Below are positions 23,213 to 37,100 of a stretch of 64,000 nucleotides of DNA, piece by piece; the first letter of the stretch is position 1, and every line of letters starts with the position of its first letter. This stretch comes from Podocnemis expansa (Eukaryota; Chordata; Testudines; Podocnemididae): contig ML681971.1 in NCBI GenBank assembly GCA_007922195.1, positions 24,206,078 to 24,270,077 of the forward strand, read 5' to 3'. The notes beneath the pieces are model-generated. The model was given only the letters and a program-made list of their open reading frames with translations, did not search any database and was not told the DNA's origin. Both the position numbers and the translations under genes were made by a program.

Positions 23213-24960
23213 CAAAGATTTTATTCTTGTACCCAGCAAAACTGGAAAGAGTGAGAACAAACTTTGGTGCACATCCTTCAAAGCCTATTCTGGACACAGA
23301 CCCATTCTCTTCCACAGAGATTCCCCTCTCTGTCTACGTGCTTAGAATATTCCGCACATACCAGACTCCGCAAATGCTGCCAAATTAGGAAGTTTAAAAT
23401 TGCAACACCCCCCTATTGTTATTGTCACTGCAGTAACAATTCAGCTCAGTACCATGTGTTGGGTTCATTATTGTCCGTGTGTGTTTTTAAAATTTATCTA
23501 ATTTGAGATGGAAAAATAGCACTCAACAGCAATTCATTGTTACAACTTTATTTATAGCCATCATCTCTGAAAAAAATAAAAAAACCCATGTATCATCGGT
23601 CATCTGGGAGATATTAAACTGTTATTATTGGACCCAAACCTACACTCCTTATTCAGGAAAGATACTGACAGCAACAGGAGATCTGCCCAAGCACAGATTA
23701 AGAATCTGCAGGATCTGGCCCATTATTATTGTTTACTACATACTCCCTAGTAACAGAGGATCCCTGGCCCAGGGCTTTACAGAGTAAAGGCTCCATCAAG
23801 CCATTCACATTGGGTGATAATGTAAGTAATTGCTCTGGGAGATGCATGGCGAGAAATTGATTGTAGATCTTTAGTGGACAACCTTTACTTTCCCCTTCAA
23901 ACTGGCTTCAGGTCAGATGGATGGAACAGAGTCATGACATACTCATTGCTACCTGCTCCCTACAACCCTATTCTTCTCCTTGTATCCAAGCCAGCATGCA
24001 CAGTGCACTAACATTCCCACAGGGAGGTATGGCAGAAGACTCTTATTCCCCTTACTTCCATACATGACTGGATCATAACATGGCCCGAACTCAGATGCAT
24101 ACAAAATAGTTTGATCATGCAACACAAGGTACGAAGGGAAATGCTGCTTTCTAGTAAGCGAGAGCATAAAGCCTGTCTGTTAATCAGATACACTGAATCA
24201 AGGCACTCCAAAACAACAGTGATAAAGGCAGCATAAGAACCTGCAAAGCCTAGCACAGCAAACAGAAGAGTTGCATTACTTTTTACAGTTTAAAAAAATG
24301 AAATGGTGAATGAAAAAGTTTTGCTGTTGTTTCACTCTACCTAGTTAAAACTATACATACACATGGTCAGTAGCAAAATGAACACAAGCCACATGACACT
24401 TGAGAAAACATTGCCTGTTATACCCTAAAGAGATTCTCTTTTCAGTCTCTTAACCTCCTCTAAATCTGAGTAGCTCCACGTTTTTATGAGGCACTGGCAA
24501 AAAGGAACACAGTCTCACCCAATCTGAAGGTCATGTGCAATCAGAGAAGCTGCTATTGCTCCATGGATAGAAAGATAACACCACTGCTTTTTTTGTGATG
24601 GTACGCATGGGTATGGAGTACCCACACCTTATTTGCTGGCCCTGCTGCTCAGCTGAGGGGGGCAGGGCCATTGGGTCAGCAGGGAAAAGGAGAGTACTAG
24701 CTGCTGCCTTAAAAAAAAAAAAACTGGGTAAAACTAAACTAATAGGTTACAAAATAGCTGCCCAGTCAATAAAGTATCTGTCCTTTAGCACCAGACACTT
24801 ATTTAGTACTGGAAAATCTCAGTCCCTCTGCAGTTCCAGTCTGGGATAAATTAATAATTTAAAACAAATAAGGAGTACTGTATACCTGGAAAAATTAAAA
24901 AGGGGAGGAGTTCACCTTCCTGACTACAGCTATCAGACTGACCACGGCTACTTACTCCTG

Positions 24961-24968
24961 TATATAAA
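24961..24968 (+). promoter_or_regulatory. TATA box of CA4
   Basis: TATATAAA lies 79 bases before the CA4 start codon. This places transcription initiation near 24990 and leaves a 5' leader of about 55 bases. It supports the choice of exon 1. Confidence 0.65.
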
Positions 24969-25046
24969 CTCTCAGAGCAGAAATATGATCACATAGTAAT
25001 TGATTCTAGGCACTTCACTGATCTTATCTAAAATAGGAGATAGATA

Positions 25047-25104
25047 ATGGAATTGTTTTTCCTTGTTCTGCTCTCTTTACTCACTGTCAAGGCAGCAGCA
25101 GAAG
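25047..25104 (+). CDS. CA4: CA4 coding exon 1 (signal peptide)
   Basis: The ATG has A at -3 and G at +4. It encodes MELFFLVLLSLLTVKAAAE plus one base of a glycine codon, then donor GTAAGA. The hydrophobic leader, the TATA box upstream and the matching phase with exon 2 support it, although it lies 24.4 kb from exon 2. Confidence 0.85.
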
Positions 25105-28100
25105 GTAAGAAGACCATTCTGTTCTTCCCATTCCTGAATATCAAGGTTACTCATGCTTTATGGTTTGATTTTTAAGTACCACTGCATTCAGTTCAAATTC
25201 TGTAATCCTTCTACATGATAAATTTGTATTTGTTTGTTTCTTTTTCATATAATTTAGGACTCAATATCACAAGTGGATTTATTCTCACTGTTTTATTTTA
25301 TTTTACTGTTAGGGGTTCTAGCATTTTTTTACCCCAAGAAAATCCAACAGGTTTTACTTGATCTCTATATGCAATTATATATTCCAAAGATTCAGTAAAA
25401 ATGTATTTTCTTTGTCTGTGCACTATACTGATTTAAATTGTATACAACTACCAGTCGTCTATTTTTTTTCTTGTAATATTCCTATGGTCTCTTTATCATT
25501 TAAGAAACGAAAGAATTCAAGTTCTTTCTTTTTGTCTTGTGCTACTTGAGCCTATAGAGCCTTATGTTTTGTTTAAAAATTATCATATATTTTTAGTTCT
25601 TTATTTCTAGGAATTAAATGTTATGATCCACTGATGACAACTATGTTAATATCAGGTTTGATTTATAATCAGCACTTCAGCAATGTCAGATGGTTTTGCT
25701 CACATATGCTCACATTGTATCAGGAATGCACTAATGTTTAATAAATATCCTTTCCAGTGTAAATATCAATGTTAAAAACAAACACAACAGTCCTTATATA
25801 GTAATGAAAGTTCTCAGGGCTTTTTCCCTAAATAGAGGTAGGCTGCATCATTAAGAAAAAATATTCAATGTTACCTGATGTTTCTAAGGTATTGCTGCTC
25901 TATGACTCAGAATTTGTTAAAGGGACACAGCAAGATAACCCAGTTCAAGATCTATTAATCAAACCGGTTTAAAGCTGAAAATGTCAAAAGTGCTCTGGTA
26001 CAACAATAATGAAATAGAGGGGTTTTAACCCCAAGGAGGTGTTTATAGTTCTCCAGATCAACAATGTAGTAATTTACTTTTTCCACATCCACCCATCATA
26101 AAAACAAAACTGAAGAACTGCTGCAGCTATGTAACTTGACCACAGTGGACCGTCTTCTGTCATGTAAAGCAACTGGCTCGCAAACAGTTGCAGCTATCTA
26201 ATCTGAGCACAGCGGTCACTTAAACTAACAGCGCGCAACCTGGGATGCATGACACTCCTTGGGGGGTGCCAAAGATTGCAGGGGGTTGATAAGGCTTCAA
26301 AATATTGAAATAATTTAGCTCTCTGAGCCCCACACTGGCTAGGCACAGTGCCCCACACCAGCTGAAGTGGAGGAGCAGGACCCCCCAGCTCTAAGGGCAG
26401 GAGGCACCCAGCTGGAGCACAGCAATCCCAGCAGCTTGCCAGTGCCTGCCACCTCCATCACCTTCTGTCCATGAGGGACAGAAAGAAGCAGGGCCACATG
26501 GGGTGTGCAGTGACAGCATAGCTTCTTACTCAGGTAACAGTAATTTATTATTATTTGGAAGTTCAGTCAGTCCCAAGGGGGTAGCCATGCTAGCAAAACA
26601 AAAATGTGCCACAGGACTCCTTTTTGCTTTATTATTATTTATGTCTTTTAATATTATTATATGTATTTATAAGGGTTATATGTGTTTATGACTGGTGAGA
26701 GGGCTGGGCAAAAGAGGCGGGGAGGCATGCGTTTTACCTAGTGTTAACTAATGCGGTTTTCATGCAAAAAGGTTGGGAACCACTAATTTGAAGTCTCCAA
26801 TAACCTCCTCATCAACATCTAGTAGAGATACACACACACAATAAGCCTCTGATTTTCAAAGTATTCAGCAACTAATATAACTCCCATGTTGTTCAATGTC
26901 CACAACTACTTATGTGCATCTTTCTTACTGCACTCTTGGCATGCTCTTTTTCTAATAGAGGTTTGTGCTTTTAAACAATAGAGAGACAACTTACTGTGAT
27001 CTGCAATATTCACAAGATAGAGATTGAGTTCCTAGGGCTTTGTTTTTACTTTTAGGAGTGTCTCAATAAGAGTGACCAGAGTTAAACAGGAAGTTTGATG
27101 GGGCATAATGTGGGCACCCCAACTTGTAGAAGGAGGTCTTGACCTTGGTAACAGAATAATAATAAATAGTAACGCCATCACCTAGCTCTTTTCATGCATA
27201 TATCTTAAAGTGCTGTGTAGAGCAGGTGAATTAAGTATTATTATCCCCATTTTATCAAAGGGAAAACCAAGGCACACAGCTGAAGCAACTTTCTCTAGGT
27301 CAACCAGATGTCACCAGCAAATCCAGGAATAAATCCCAGCACTCTTAACTCTCGGTCAAACATCCTGCCCCCGGTCCATGGTGTCTCTCAGCATGATAGC
27401 AAAAATAATTTAATGATGTTAAACAACTCCTACATTTCTATCATTATTCCATCAACAGCAGCATAATATGCCCTGGAACCAGCTGTCCCAGTACCTCCTG
27501 GGGACCACTGACCCTTGATGAAGGGCCGTGAGACTGTGAGAGATCTGCCAGCTCCAATGTTCAAAACCTTTTGAGAAAGTATGGCTTAAAACCCTCTGTA
27601 GCACAGTTCTCATTGTTTGCACATTCTGGTCCAGATGTTAGGTAACTGGGATACAATGACTGACAAAACAGGGATAGGGAAATAATTTCTTCCCAGAGGA
27701 CATTATCTAGAAGCTTGGAGTATTCTTCCTTTTCCCTTGAGCACTGAAGAGAAATCAAATATTTAAAGTTTTACCACTCCACAGGATTTTTTTCTGGAAC
27801 TTCAAAGGACACACACACAGTGGATTTTGTTCCTCTCATTTTCTGTTCTTCTGCATTATGTATTTTTGATTCTCATGGAGGTAAAACTTTATAAACCACA
27901 TTGGTGCTGATAAAATCTGCATGAATTCCTAGTCTTTTGTCTCTCTGGAGCCATGCAAAGTATTTGCTGCGTATAGCAATGCAACATGAAGCTGTGCAAG
28001 GGGGAAAAAAGGACTAAAATGAAAGCAGAACGATTCTTTAACTTTTCCATTTCCACTCACAGCACCAAGAACTCTTTATCAACACACATTGATTTTTCAG

Positions 28101-31100
28101 ATCCAGCAAGGAGGTGATAGAACGATGACCCTGCCACCATAAGATTTAATCTAAAATTAAGAGGGGAAGGCATATGAGAACGCAAACAAACAAACAGCAT
28201 AGCAATTGAGCGCCAAGATGGGAGAAGGTTTATAGCCCTCCTTGCATATCCTCCCATCTAGCACAAGATTAATTGATAACTAGCAACTTATCAAAAACAG
28301 GATCTCTCAGTCAGTACCTTGGCCATTAGCACACAGGCAGACTTTTGATCTTAAGTTTATATCCTAATGCAGGACATACCCCATGGTGCTTCCTTTTCTT
28401 TCTTCCTTGTAAGCATTCAGAGAGTGGCTGCCAGAACACTTGCAAAGCCTTATCTGAGTTGGCCTGCGATTGTTCATATGCATGTACACCATGCCAAGCC
28501 CTGTGAACATGGAGGAAGGAGAGCCCACATTCTGCAGGTTACCGAGCATGTGTTGAGAACGGGAGACTCTCAGCCAATATTTTACTGTCCTCATTATTCT
28601 TCACATAGTCCTGTAAACTTGAAGCGTAGGCTTCAGCCACCATGGGAATTGAGAGCTCCATAATCTGTGCTGTGAAAATGAGAATATTTAACATTTATAT
28701 AGTGCTGTACATCTTCAAAGTGCTGTAAAAATATTAACAAATGAATCCTCTCATTAAACATTAATCCTGCCATTAATCATTAACTAATTAACCTTCTATG
28801 AGGGGTTATTAATGGAGTAATAACTGAGCTTTGGATGAGCCCATAGAATAGGCAGCGGCATATCCCTCTTGGGATGGAGGATTTGGCCCAGAACTGAAGA
28901 CTTCTGAGAGCAAGAGAAAGGTGTAGACTGACTTCCTGGCACAGATGCAGGAATGGTGGGGGGGGGGGGGGTGGAAATTAGGACATATTCATTCATCTCT
29001 TTAGAATTCTGATAAGGATGAAGGCTATAGAAATGCAGCAATTTCAGTCTAATTCTCTCTTTAATAGTAAAAGTCAAGCAAAAGTTAATGTAATGCACCA
29101 CAGGTATTAGAGTATTTCATGTCACAGAGACAGAGACCTAGTCTGTTTGTTCACATTTAGCTGCTTCCATTTTTGTGATAGTGTAGCAGTCAAGGAGACA
29201 GCACTGTGTTCTTGGTGTATCTGAAGTTGTCTCCATTTGCGACCATTATAAGGCTCACCACACATTCAAGCATGAAATGCCCTTCTAAATTAATACATTT
29301 TCAGGGCACTGAACTGAAATTTAACAGGGTGAAGATGGCTCTGCCTGGTTAAGAAGCCCCAACTGCTCTGTAATGAAGGAATGTTTTACATGTGCTTTCT
29401 AGTTCTATGACAGGAAGCTTCTTCACAGGTTTTGAAAGATGTTATAGCCATATATGGAACAACCCTTGAACTGTTTTAACCCTTTACAAGCCACATCCCT
29501 CAGTCTAGCCCAGGGGTCGGCAACCTTTGCTGGCTCCCATGCCAGCCATGCCCACCTCACACTCAGGAGGTGTCAGGGGTGGGGCTAAAAGGGAGCAGGG
29601 CCAGGTCTCCAGGTCCTGGTCGTGGCCAGCTTCCGCCCCCACCACCAGGTGGCTTCTGGGTACAGGGTGGGAGCCAGAAGTGGGCAGGCCATCCTGCCCG
29701 ACTCCCCTCCAGCCCTGCCCAGCAGGTGGCAGAGTCAGCAGGGGCCAGGAGACTTGCATGCCGGAGATTCTTTGTCCCTGCTGGCCATGCTCCCCAGCGG
29801 GGAAGCATGGCCAGCAGGAATCTGGAACTGCGGCTCACAGCTCTTGCCGCCCAGCTGCACAGCACTGGGGGAGCAGGACCAGCAGGGGAGCCTGAGCAGC
29901 TCCATGTGCTGCTCAGGCTCGGCCCCTGTGCCAATTTTGGCAAGGGTGCCGGGGTTGCCAACCCCTGGTCTAGCCAGACAGACATGGCTTCCTTACACAC
30001 GTGCAGAGAAGGAAGAAAACATAGCCGCTTGCAAGATCACTGCGTAACACTCTTTGTCTGTCTTCTTGCAGAAGGATTTCAGAGCAGCACAGACAAGATC
30101 ACATGGAGACCAAGCACATAATTGTCCAGATACCCCCCAATCCTCATCAGAGCACAAGAGTGAATTTAGAGTGTGGTTCTGCAAAGCTTCCTGCAAGCCT
30201 CACTGTTTAAGGGATTGCTGAGTAGTGGAGTTATTCACGAACAGTTCCAGGTGCAGATACTCTTATTCTGGAATGAAAATGCTTGTTCCTCTTTATCATG
30301 TTGATCAATTAATTTGGCTAAACAAGAATCAGGTACTCTCATTGCAGAATAAGAGCATTGATGCAGGGAGATGTTCTGAAATAGCTATTGTGCATTAATT
30401 CACACTGCACCTTAATCTGAATTAATTTTCTAATGTAGACGAGACCTTGCTCACTAGGATCAATCCTTTAGCTGCCCTCACAGTATGAAAGGAACTGCTG
30501 CCATACCACCAGCTCAGGAACATTCATACATTTTTAACAGCTCAACAAATATTGCTGATAGGGCAACAGTTAATGCCTGATCCCACAGTCAATGGACCAA
30601 TATGAGTTGGGGGTTAAAGTATGCCGGAATGCAATGGAACACCATTCCGGGGCCCGCTATTTTAGGTGTGCAACATTCCAGGGCCCCTAAAAATAGAACA
30701 TGGCGCTGGAATGCTGAGTTCCAGGGTCCACCATTTAAAAATGGCAGGGCCTGGAATGCAGCGTTCCGGTTCCATGTTCTATTTTTAGGCGCCTGAATGC
30801 TGGGCTCCTAAAAATAGCAGGCCCCAGAATGGTGTTCCACCGCATTCCAGCAGGCAGGGGCAGGGGCCAGAGGTGTTCCTGGGTAGGGCTCAAGCTCCGC
30901 CCCAAACCCCTCCCCTTCCAGGCCCCTCCCCAACCGGGGGCCTGCTGCCTCCTCCGCAGCTGCACCACCACCCTGACCCTGGGCCTGTCGACCTCGCCTC
31001 CTCAGCCATGCTGCTGCTGGTAAGCGTTGGGGCAGACTGGCTTGTGCTGGGGGGTATTGGGGGCAGGAGGTGGGGCACTGGCATGTGGGGGGACAGGAGC

Positions 31101-34100
31101 TGGGGTCCAGGGGGGCCCACCCATGCAGGAGCATTCTGGGGGTCCCCAAATTATACTTAAACCCCTTAATATAAGTCCTTCCTTGCTGGATGCACACTTT
31201 GCCTCCTAAGCCAATAAAGGGGTTAAGGATCTCAACAGAATGCATTCTGTGCTTCACCAATATACCCAGTGACATCACAGTTTAAAGTTCTCAGGTTATT
31301 TTTCACCAGCTTGCAGTTTGTTTCTGGTAATATTTAATGATTAAGTAGAATTTCTTCTCATACAAAGCAGTGTCAGCATAATAATACTAAATTTAAGGAT
31401 CAGCCTTAATGTTGTCAGTACATTGCACTGTCATCATTTCATGTTAACTCACCAGATATAGTTCCCTTTCCTGTAGAAGTGTAGCTAGAACACATTACAT
31501 GCTGCTTCAGCAGTTTCTCAAGTATTCACACTGGGGTGTCTGCCCACCACTCTTCAACACAATGCACTTATCCTGTAGGAGTAAGGGGACATCAGATTCT
31601 CTGGGCAAATGCCATTGCCCATTGTTTTCACTTCAGAGATTATTCCTCTGGAGTGCACCTTCTGCTACAGAAAAGGGTGCCAACAAATGAACCTGGATAG
31701 CCAGCTAGAATCGTAGAAACCATAATGCAAAGATAGCAAGAGCATATGCTGTGCACACCATGATGGCTATAGCAATCTGAAGTGCTTCTGTTCTTTAAAT
31801 TCTGGAGGCAAGGTATTTTTAAAAGCGGAACTCAGGCTGTGAAATTCACTCCCTCGGGCTGTTCATGAAGCCCAAATGTTCAGGCCTTCAGCACAAGGTG
31901 TATGTTTCATCTTAACAGTAACTTAACTCCATGACCTTCGGCTACGTCTTTGGGATTTTTTTTTTTTTTACTTTGAGTAAGAGATTGGTCAGCAATGATA
32001 GCCATTCTTCATATATAGACTGTCCCATTTGCTTTGTTTTTTAAAAGATACAATAGGCCTGGACACTCCTCATTAGATTTTTCACTCAAATTATCCACAG
32101 GCTTAAATGTCCCCAACACACATCTAAAATGACTGCAAAACTAGGATAATGTCACAAAAGAATTTTATTCCTTTTTTTTAGTAGTAGCATTGAATAGGGC
32201 TTCCACACTTTAGTACAACCCCTAAATAAAGGAAGAGAAGCGAGATACTGTAGAAAGGCAATTCGCCTTAGCCCTGAATATCTATGTAAAACTAGCTTCC
32301 TTCTTTGATAAGACAATCAATTTCATCACAATAGCTTATCATTACAAAGGTATTTTATTTGTGGGACAAGATCATAGGTCATGGCTGGAAAACTGATTTT
32401 TCCCTCATCCTCACATGAACATAAAAGTTCAGAAATATTTAGATTTAAACTTGAAAAACCTCTCCTGTTATAATGAGAAGTTGATTTTTGGTTCTCTCTT
32501 CACCTGTCAGTGAGTGGGCTTCACCCACTTCTTACTGATCTGGAAGGCATGTATCACAGAGCATCACAGATGACTGATGTTTTTTAAACTAACAGGTCCA
32601 GCTCCTTGTGCTAGAATAGGTGCTCCCAATCTGGGTGCTTAAAGAGGACAGGACAACAGCTGAGGCAATGAAGAATCAGACTGTCTATAAGGAAGCAGAA
32701 GCTGGACCTGGAATTCCCCAGCAGGGTGCCAGGTTACCAGCAGTGTGACAGAGGGAACCGCTGGGGAAAAAAACAATTTCAGGGAGAGCGTCCTACCAGG
32801 CAGTGATCAGTTAAAAGATGGCAAAGAAGATTCTTGCATTTCATCCTGAAGCAGGGGTGGGTATGACAGTGGGTCCCTCATGGGCTGGGGACAAGCCAGC
32901 ACCATATATTGACAATGAAGAATAAAATTGTCACACAAGGGAAGAAACAATTGAGACTTGGTTAAGGAGATGTCTAACCCTAGTTGGCACAGCTGAACAA
33001 CTCTAGAGTTAAATATAGAAGCTGATTTGACCCATTTAGGTGGCCAATCAAAACTTTCCTAGTATGTGCACTGCTTTAACAGATGGGTTCTATCATCCTC
33101 CCAACATTAAACAAGGTAGAAACATAACTTAATCCAACACAAGTAATGGTGCTGTAATTCTGTTAGCTGAAGGCAAGTTACACCAGGGATGAATTTTCCA
33201 CAAATGGTACAATATAGTAGTAACCAGAAGTACAACACATAGATCAGTTTAATCACTTTTTTTAACCTGACATTAGGAAAAGAATCTGAATGTATCACCT
33301 CCTCCATTTATTAGGCAACTAAGAGCAGTCAAAAGAAGGATTGCAAACCAGGTGCCAGATTATGCCAAAGTCGAAGTGTCTCACTTGGATAATAAACAGC
33401 TGGCATTAGTCTGGCTCATCTTGCTGTTGGAATTGTTAAACCACTGAGTTTACAAACTATGTAGAGTCATAGGCTGTGTTCACACACACAGGGTTATTTC
33501 GAAACAAGTTGTGTCGAAACAACTTGTTTCGAAACAACACCTTATTTCGAAATATCTTATTTCGAATTAACAAAATGTTAATTCGAAATAAGAAAAAAAG
33601 CGGGAAACGAATAGCAAGTTCACAGTGTGAACATGCTATTTCGTTACCCTTGGGGGTGAGCCGCTGCTGGCTCACCCTGCAGCCCCAGAAAAGGGGCTGC
33701 AGGCACCAGCAGGGGGTGAGCNNNNNNNNNNNNNNNNNNNNNNNNNNNNNNNNNNNNNNNNNNNNNNNNNNNNNNNNNNNNNNNNNNNNNNNNNNNNNNN
33801 NNNNNNNNNNNNNNNNNNNNNNNNNNNNNNNNNNNNNNNNNNNNNNNNNNNNNNNNNNNNNNNNNNNNNNNNNNNNNNNNNNNNNNNNNNNNNNNNNNNN
33901 NNNNNNNNNNNNNNNNNNNNNNNNNNNNNNNNNNNNNNNNNNNNNNNNNNNNNNNNNNNNNNNNNNNNNNNNNNNNNNNNNNNNNNNNNNNNNNNNNNNN
34001 NNNNNNNNNNNNNNNNNNNNNNNNNNNNNNNNNNNNNNNNNNNNNNNNNNNNNNNNNNNNNNNNNNNNNNNNNNNNNNNNNNNNNNNNNNNNNNNNNNNN

Positions 34101-37100
34101 NNNNNNNNNNNNNNNNNNNNNTCCCCTTGTTTCGAAACAACTGTGCGTCGTGTGAACATGGTTTTTTTGTTTCGAAACAACGAGGTTGTTTCGAAACAAA
34201 AGTGCTGTGTGAACACAGCCATAAAAATGTGCTATTGGCTAGACCCATGGTTCTTAGACCTTTTGTGCTGGAGCCACTTTTCACACAGCAAGCCTCTGAG
34301 TCTGAGCCCCTGGCCCCTGTGGGCATTCCCCCCCCCCCCCACATTGCCTCTGGCTCCCATGGAGTCTCCAATCCTGATTCTGTACTGGCCTTTTTGGACT
34401 CTCTATGCTCTCATCATCCTCTAAGCCCTGTGGGCTCCTTACTCCCTCTTTGCCCCAATCCCTGCATTATATCCCTTTTGCCCCCAACTCTTGCATTCCC
34501 CTTCCTGTGCCCACTTGGAGAAATAAAACTGCATGCAGGCACTGACTGGCATTGCTGCTCACGCTCCCCTCCAATGGTGCATAAGTGGTAGGGAAAGTGA
34601 CCTGGATGAAGGAGCCCTGGCGTCACTCCTTGCTTCTCCACCCTTAGCATCATAGGGTAGCACAGAATAACAGGGCTGGGGGGGAGGGCTGAGCAGTATC
34701 TGTGTGTCACCGCTCTCCCCACACCCCAGTCTTCCACCAAGAGGAAGCAGGGAGCTTGCAGGCACATCGCTGGCCAGGGCTGGGGCCCACAGCTCCAACA
34801 TAACTACATGGGTCGCAACTCCCGTCTGACAACCAATGAGTTACATTTTTACTGAATGCTTGTAAATTGTCACATGCTTTAATCTCTTATTATAATAATA
34901 GCTTATTAAACCTGTATCCCATATTGTAAGGCAATATTTGAGTGTTTACATTGTAAATATGCAGTATTGAGTGTTTGCATTGTGTAAATCAGCAGACAGA
35001 AAAGTAACATGAATTAGTATGACATGCTGGTTTCCAACCGAAGGTGTGAGGTTCTGCCTATCACAGAAGGCTAACTAACACCATACAAATAAATGTGGAA
35101 CATCAGAGGACAAAAGACTTGACTATGCTGCCCATGCCTCACCTGCCCCAGTCTCCCCATAAAGAGCATACGTGCAAGTGATTTCCTCCCATTAGCTGAG
35201 CTGGCAGCCCTGAGACAGGGAAAGAGAATTAAAATCCTTGACAAGAATAAACTGTATCTCTCTTCAGCTTAGATTCTCAAGGTCAAGGTTTTCAAGGCAT
35301 AAACAAGAGATGCCCAGTGTTTAGCCTGGGTTAGCCCTAAGGGACAGATAGAACTTGCTTATTAGAGGCATCTATTGCTTTTTGAAATTTATGACTAAGT
35401 CACCTGAGCTTTAACCATGTAGAATAACTCTCATTTCCTTTTCCTAGTTAATACATCTTTAGATGGATTGTTATAGGATTGGCTATAAGCATTGTCTTGG
35501 ATGTGAGATTTAACATGCAATTGACCTGGAGTAAGCGGCTAGTCTTTTGGAACTGGGAGTAACCTGAATACTGCTTGCACAAGCTTTTGTGGGAAATTCT
35601 CCCATGAAAGCTCATGCAGCAAATAAATTTGTTAGTCATTAAGTGCCACAGGACTCCTTGTTTGTTTTGCTGAACTAGACTAACACAGCTACCCTTTTGG
35701 AACCTGAATATTGCTGTGATTTTTGTTGTAATGGACTATCTATAACAAAGGCAAGCTTGTCTATATGAAAAGATAGGCTTGAGTATCCAAGGGGACTGTT
35801 TGTGATTTCTTAGCTAGGGTTTTATAGTGCCTAAGGAGTTTACACTTGGTACTAGATTGGTGAAATCTAAGCATAGAACTCACCACTAAGTGCTCTGCTT
35901 CTCAATCTACCCTGAGGCTGGTACGCACAGTCTTTGACCCACTGAAGGACAGCTTAACAAAGATAATGAAAAAAGGGAGATAGTGCCCCAAAAGGGGACA
36001 ACCAAAGGAGACAGCCACTGAGCCAGACAGAGGGGATATTAACAAAAGAGCTGGAAAAGATGTTCTTACCACCTCAGTCATTGGGGCATGAGGGCCATAA
36101 AGCTCTAAAAAGGCTTTCCAAATCTCAGAAATTTAATCCATGTGTTTAACAATAAGAAATAGATGACTCTTAGCATTTTTCATCCATAGATCTCCAAACA
36201 CCTATAAAGATGGGTAAAAGCTCATTTAATATCTTTCTCCTATAGGTGGGCAAACTAAGGGCAAAGAGGTCACATAGTTATTCACTGCAAGAATTGGGAA
36301 TGCAATCTAGGTAACCCAGTTAAGTGTATGATCCACTAAACTCCTTAAGCCGTCGAGGGTGGGGTTCTAACTAAATAGAGCTGCCCCTTTCCCCATGCCT
36401 TCCTTAGTAGCGCAAACAAATGATAATGTTAACATTAAAAAAAGAAAAAAATAAACAATAGTATTGTTTCATGGCTGCATTGGAGCCAAGAAATACTTTT
36501 AGTCAGGAAACTAGTTGCAAACTGGACAGAACAGAAACAGAGATAAGTGCTGTGAGCACTTGTTTGCCAACTGCACAAACAAGACTCCCAAAATTTAACT
36601 GATGCTGCCGCCTTGAACTTTGGGTAGGAAGAAGAGGCCTTGAGACATAATACACCAGGGAAGTGAATGGAGTTCCCCCTGTACACGTAACATCACAGCT
36701 TAACCCCAGGGTAGCCAAATAACGCAGCATGAGGGCCTAATGTGATTCACTTGGCTGTTCTGCGCCTCTGCCAACTTCATCAGATACAAGTTCCTCTCTG
36801 CAGACTAGAGGTCTAACAACAGCCATCAAGATGGAGCACTGCATGCTGGTCCTTGGCATCTTGAAGGCCTCCACTCCATCAGTAAGAATGGCAGCAAGTT
36901 GCTCTATTCTCTACTGGTTGGTCACCTTTTTTTTTTTTTTTTTTTTTTTTTGAGATTCTGGTTAGTTGCTAATGCTGCCCAAACTTGTGCTAGGTGTGGA
37001 TGCTAATATCTTAGCCCATTTATGCCAATAAAGCTCCAAAAATTTTGGGAACTAGGATATGAATCCCTGCAGCAGAGCATTTAACCAGGCTGTTGGGTTG

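Noticed and set aside
29570..30121. 183-codon plus-strand frame
   Set aside because: It is mostly inside the hAT-like element at 29511-29967, with no transposase or other domain.
33457..34591. Open frames of 175-371 codons crossing the gap
   Set aside because: Most of their length is N; the flanks are MITE ends.
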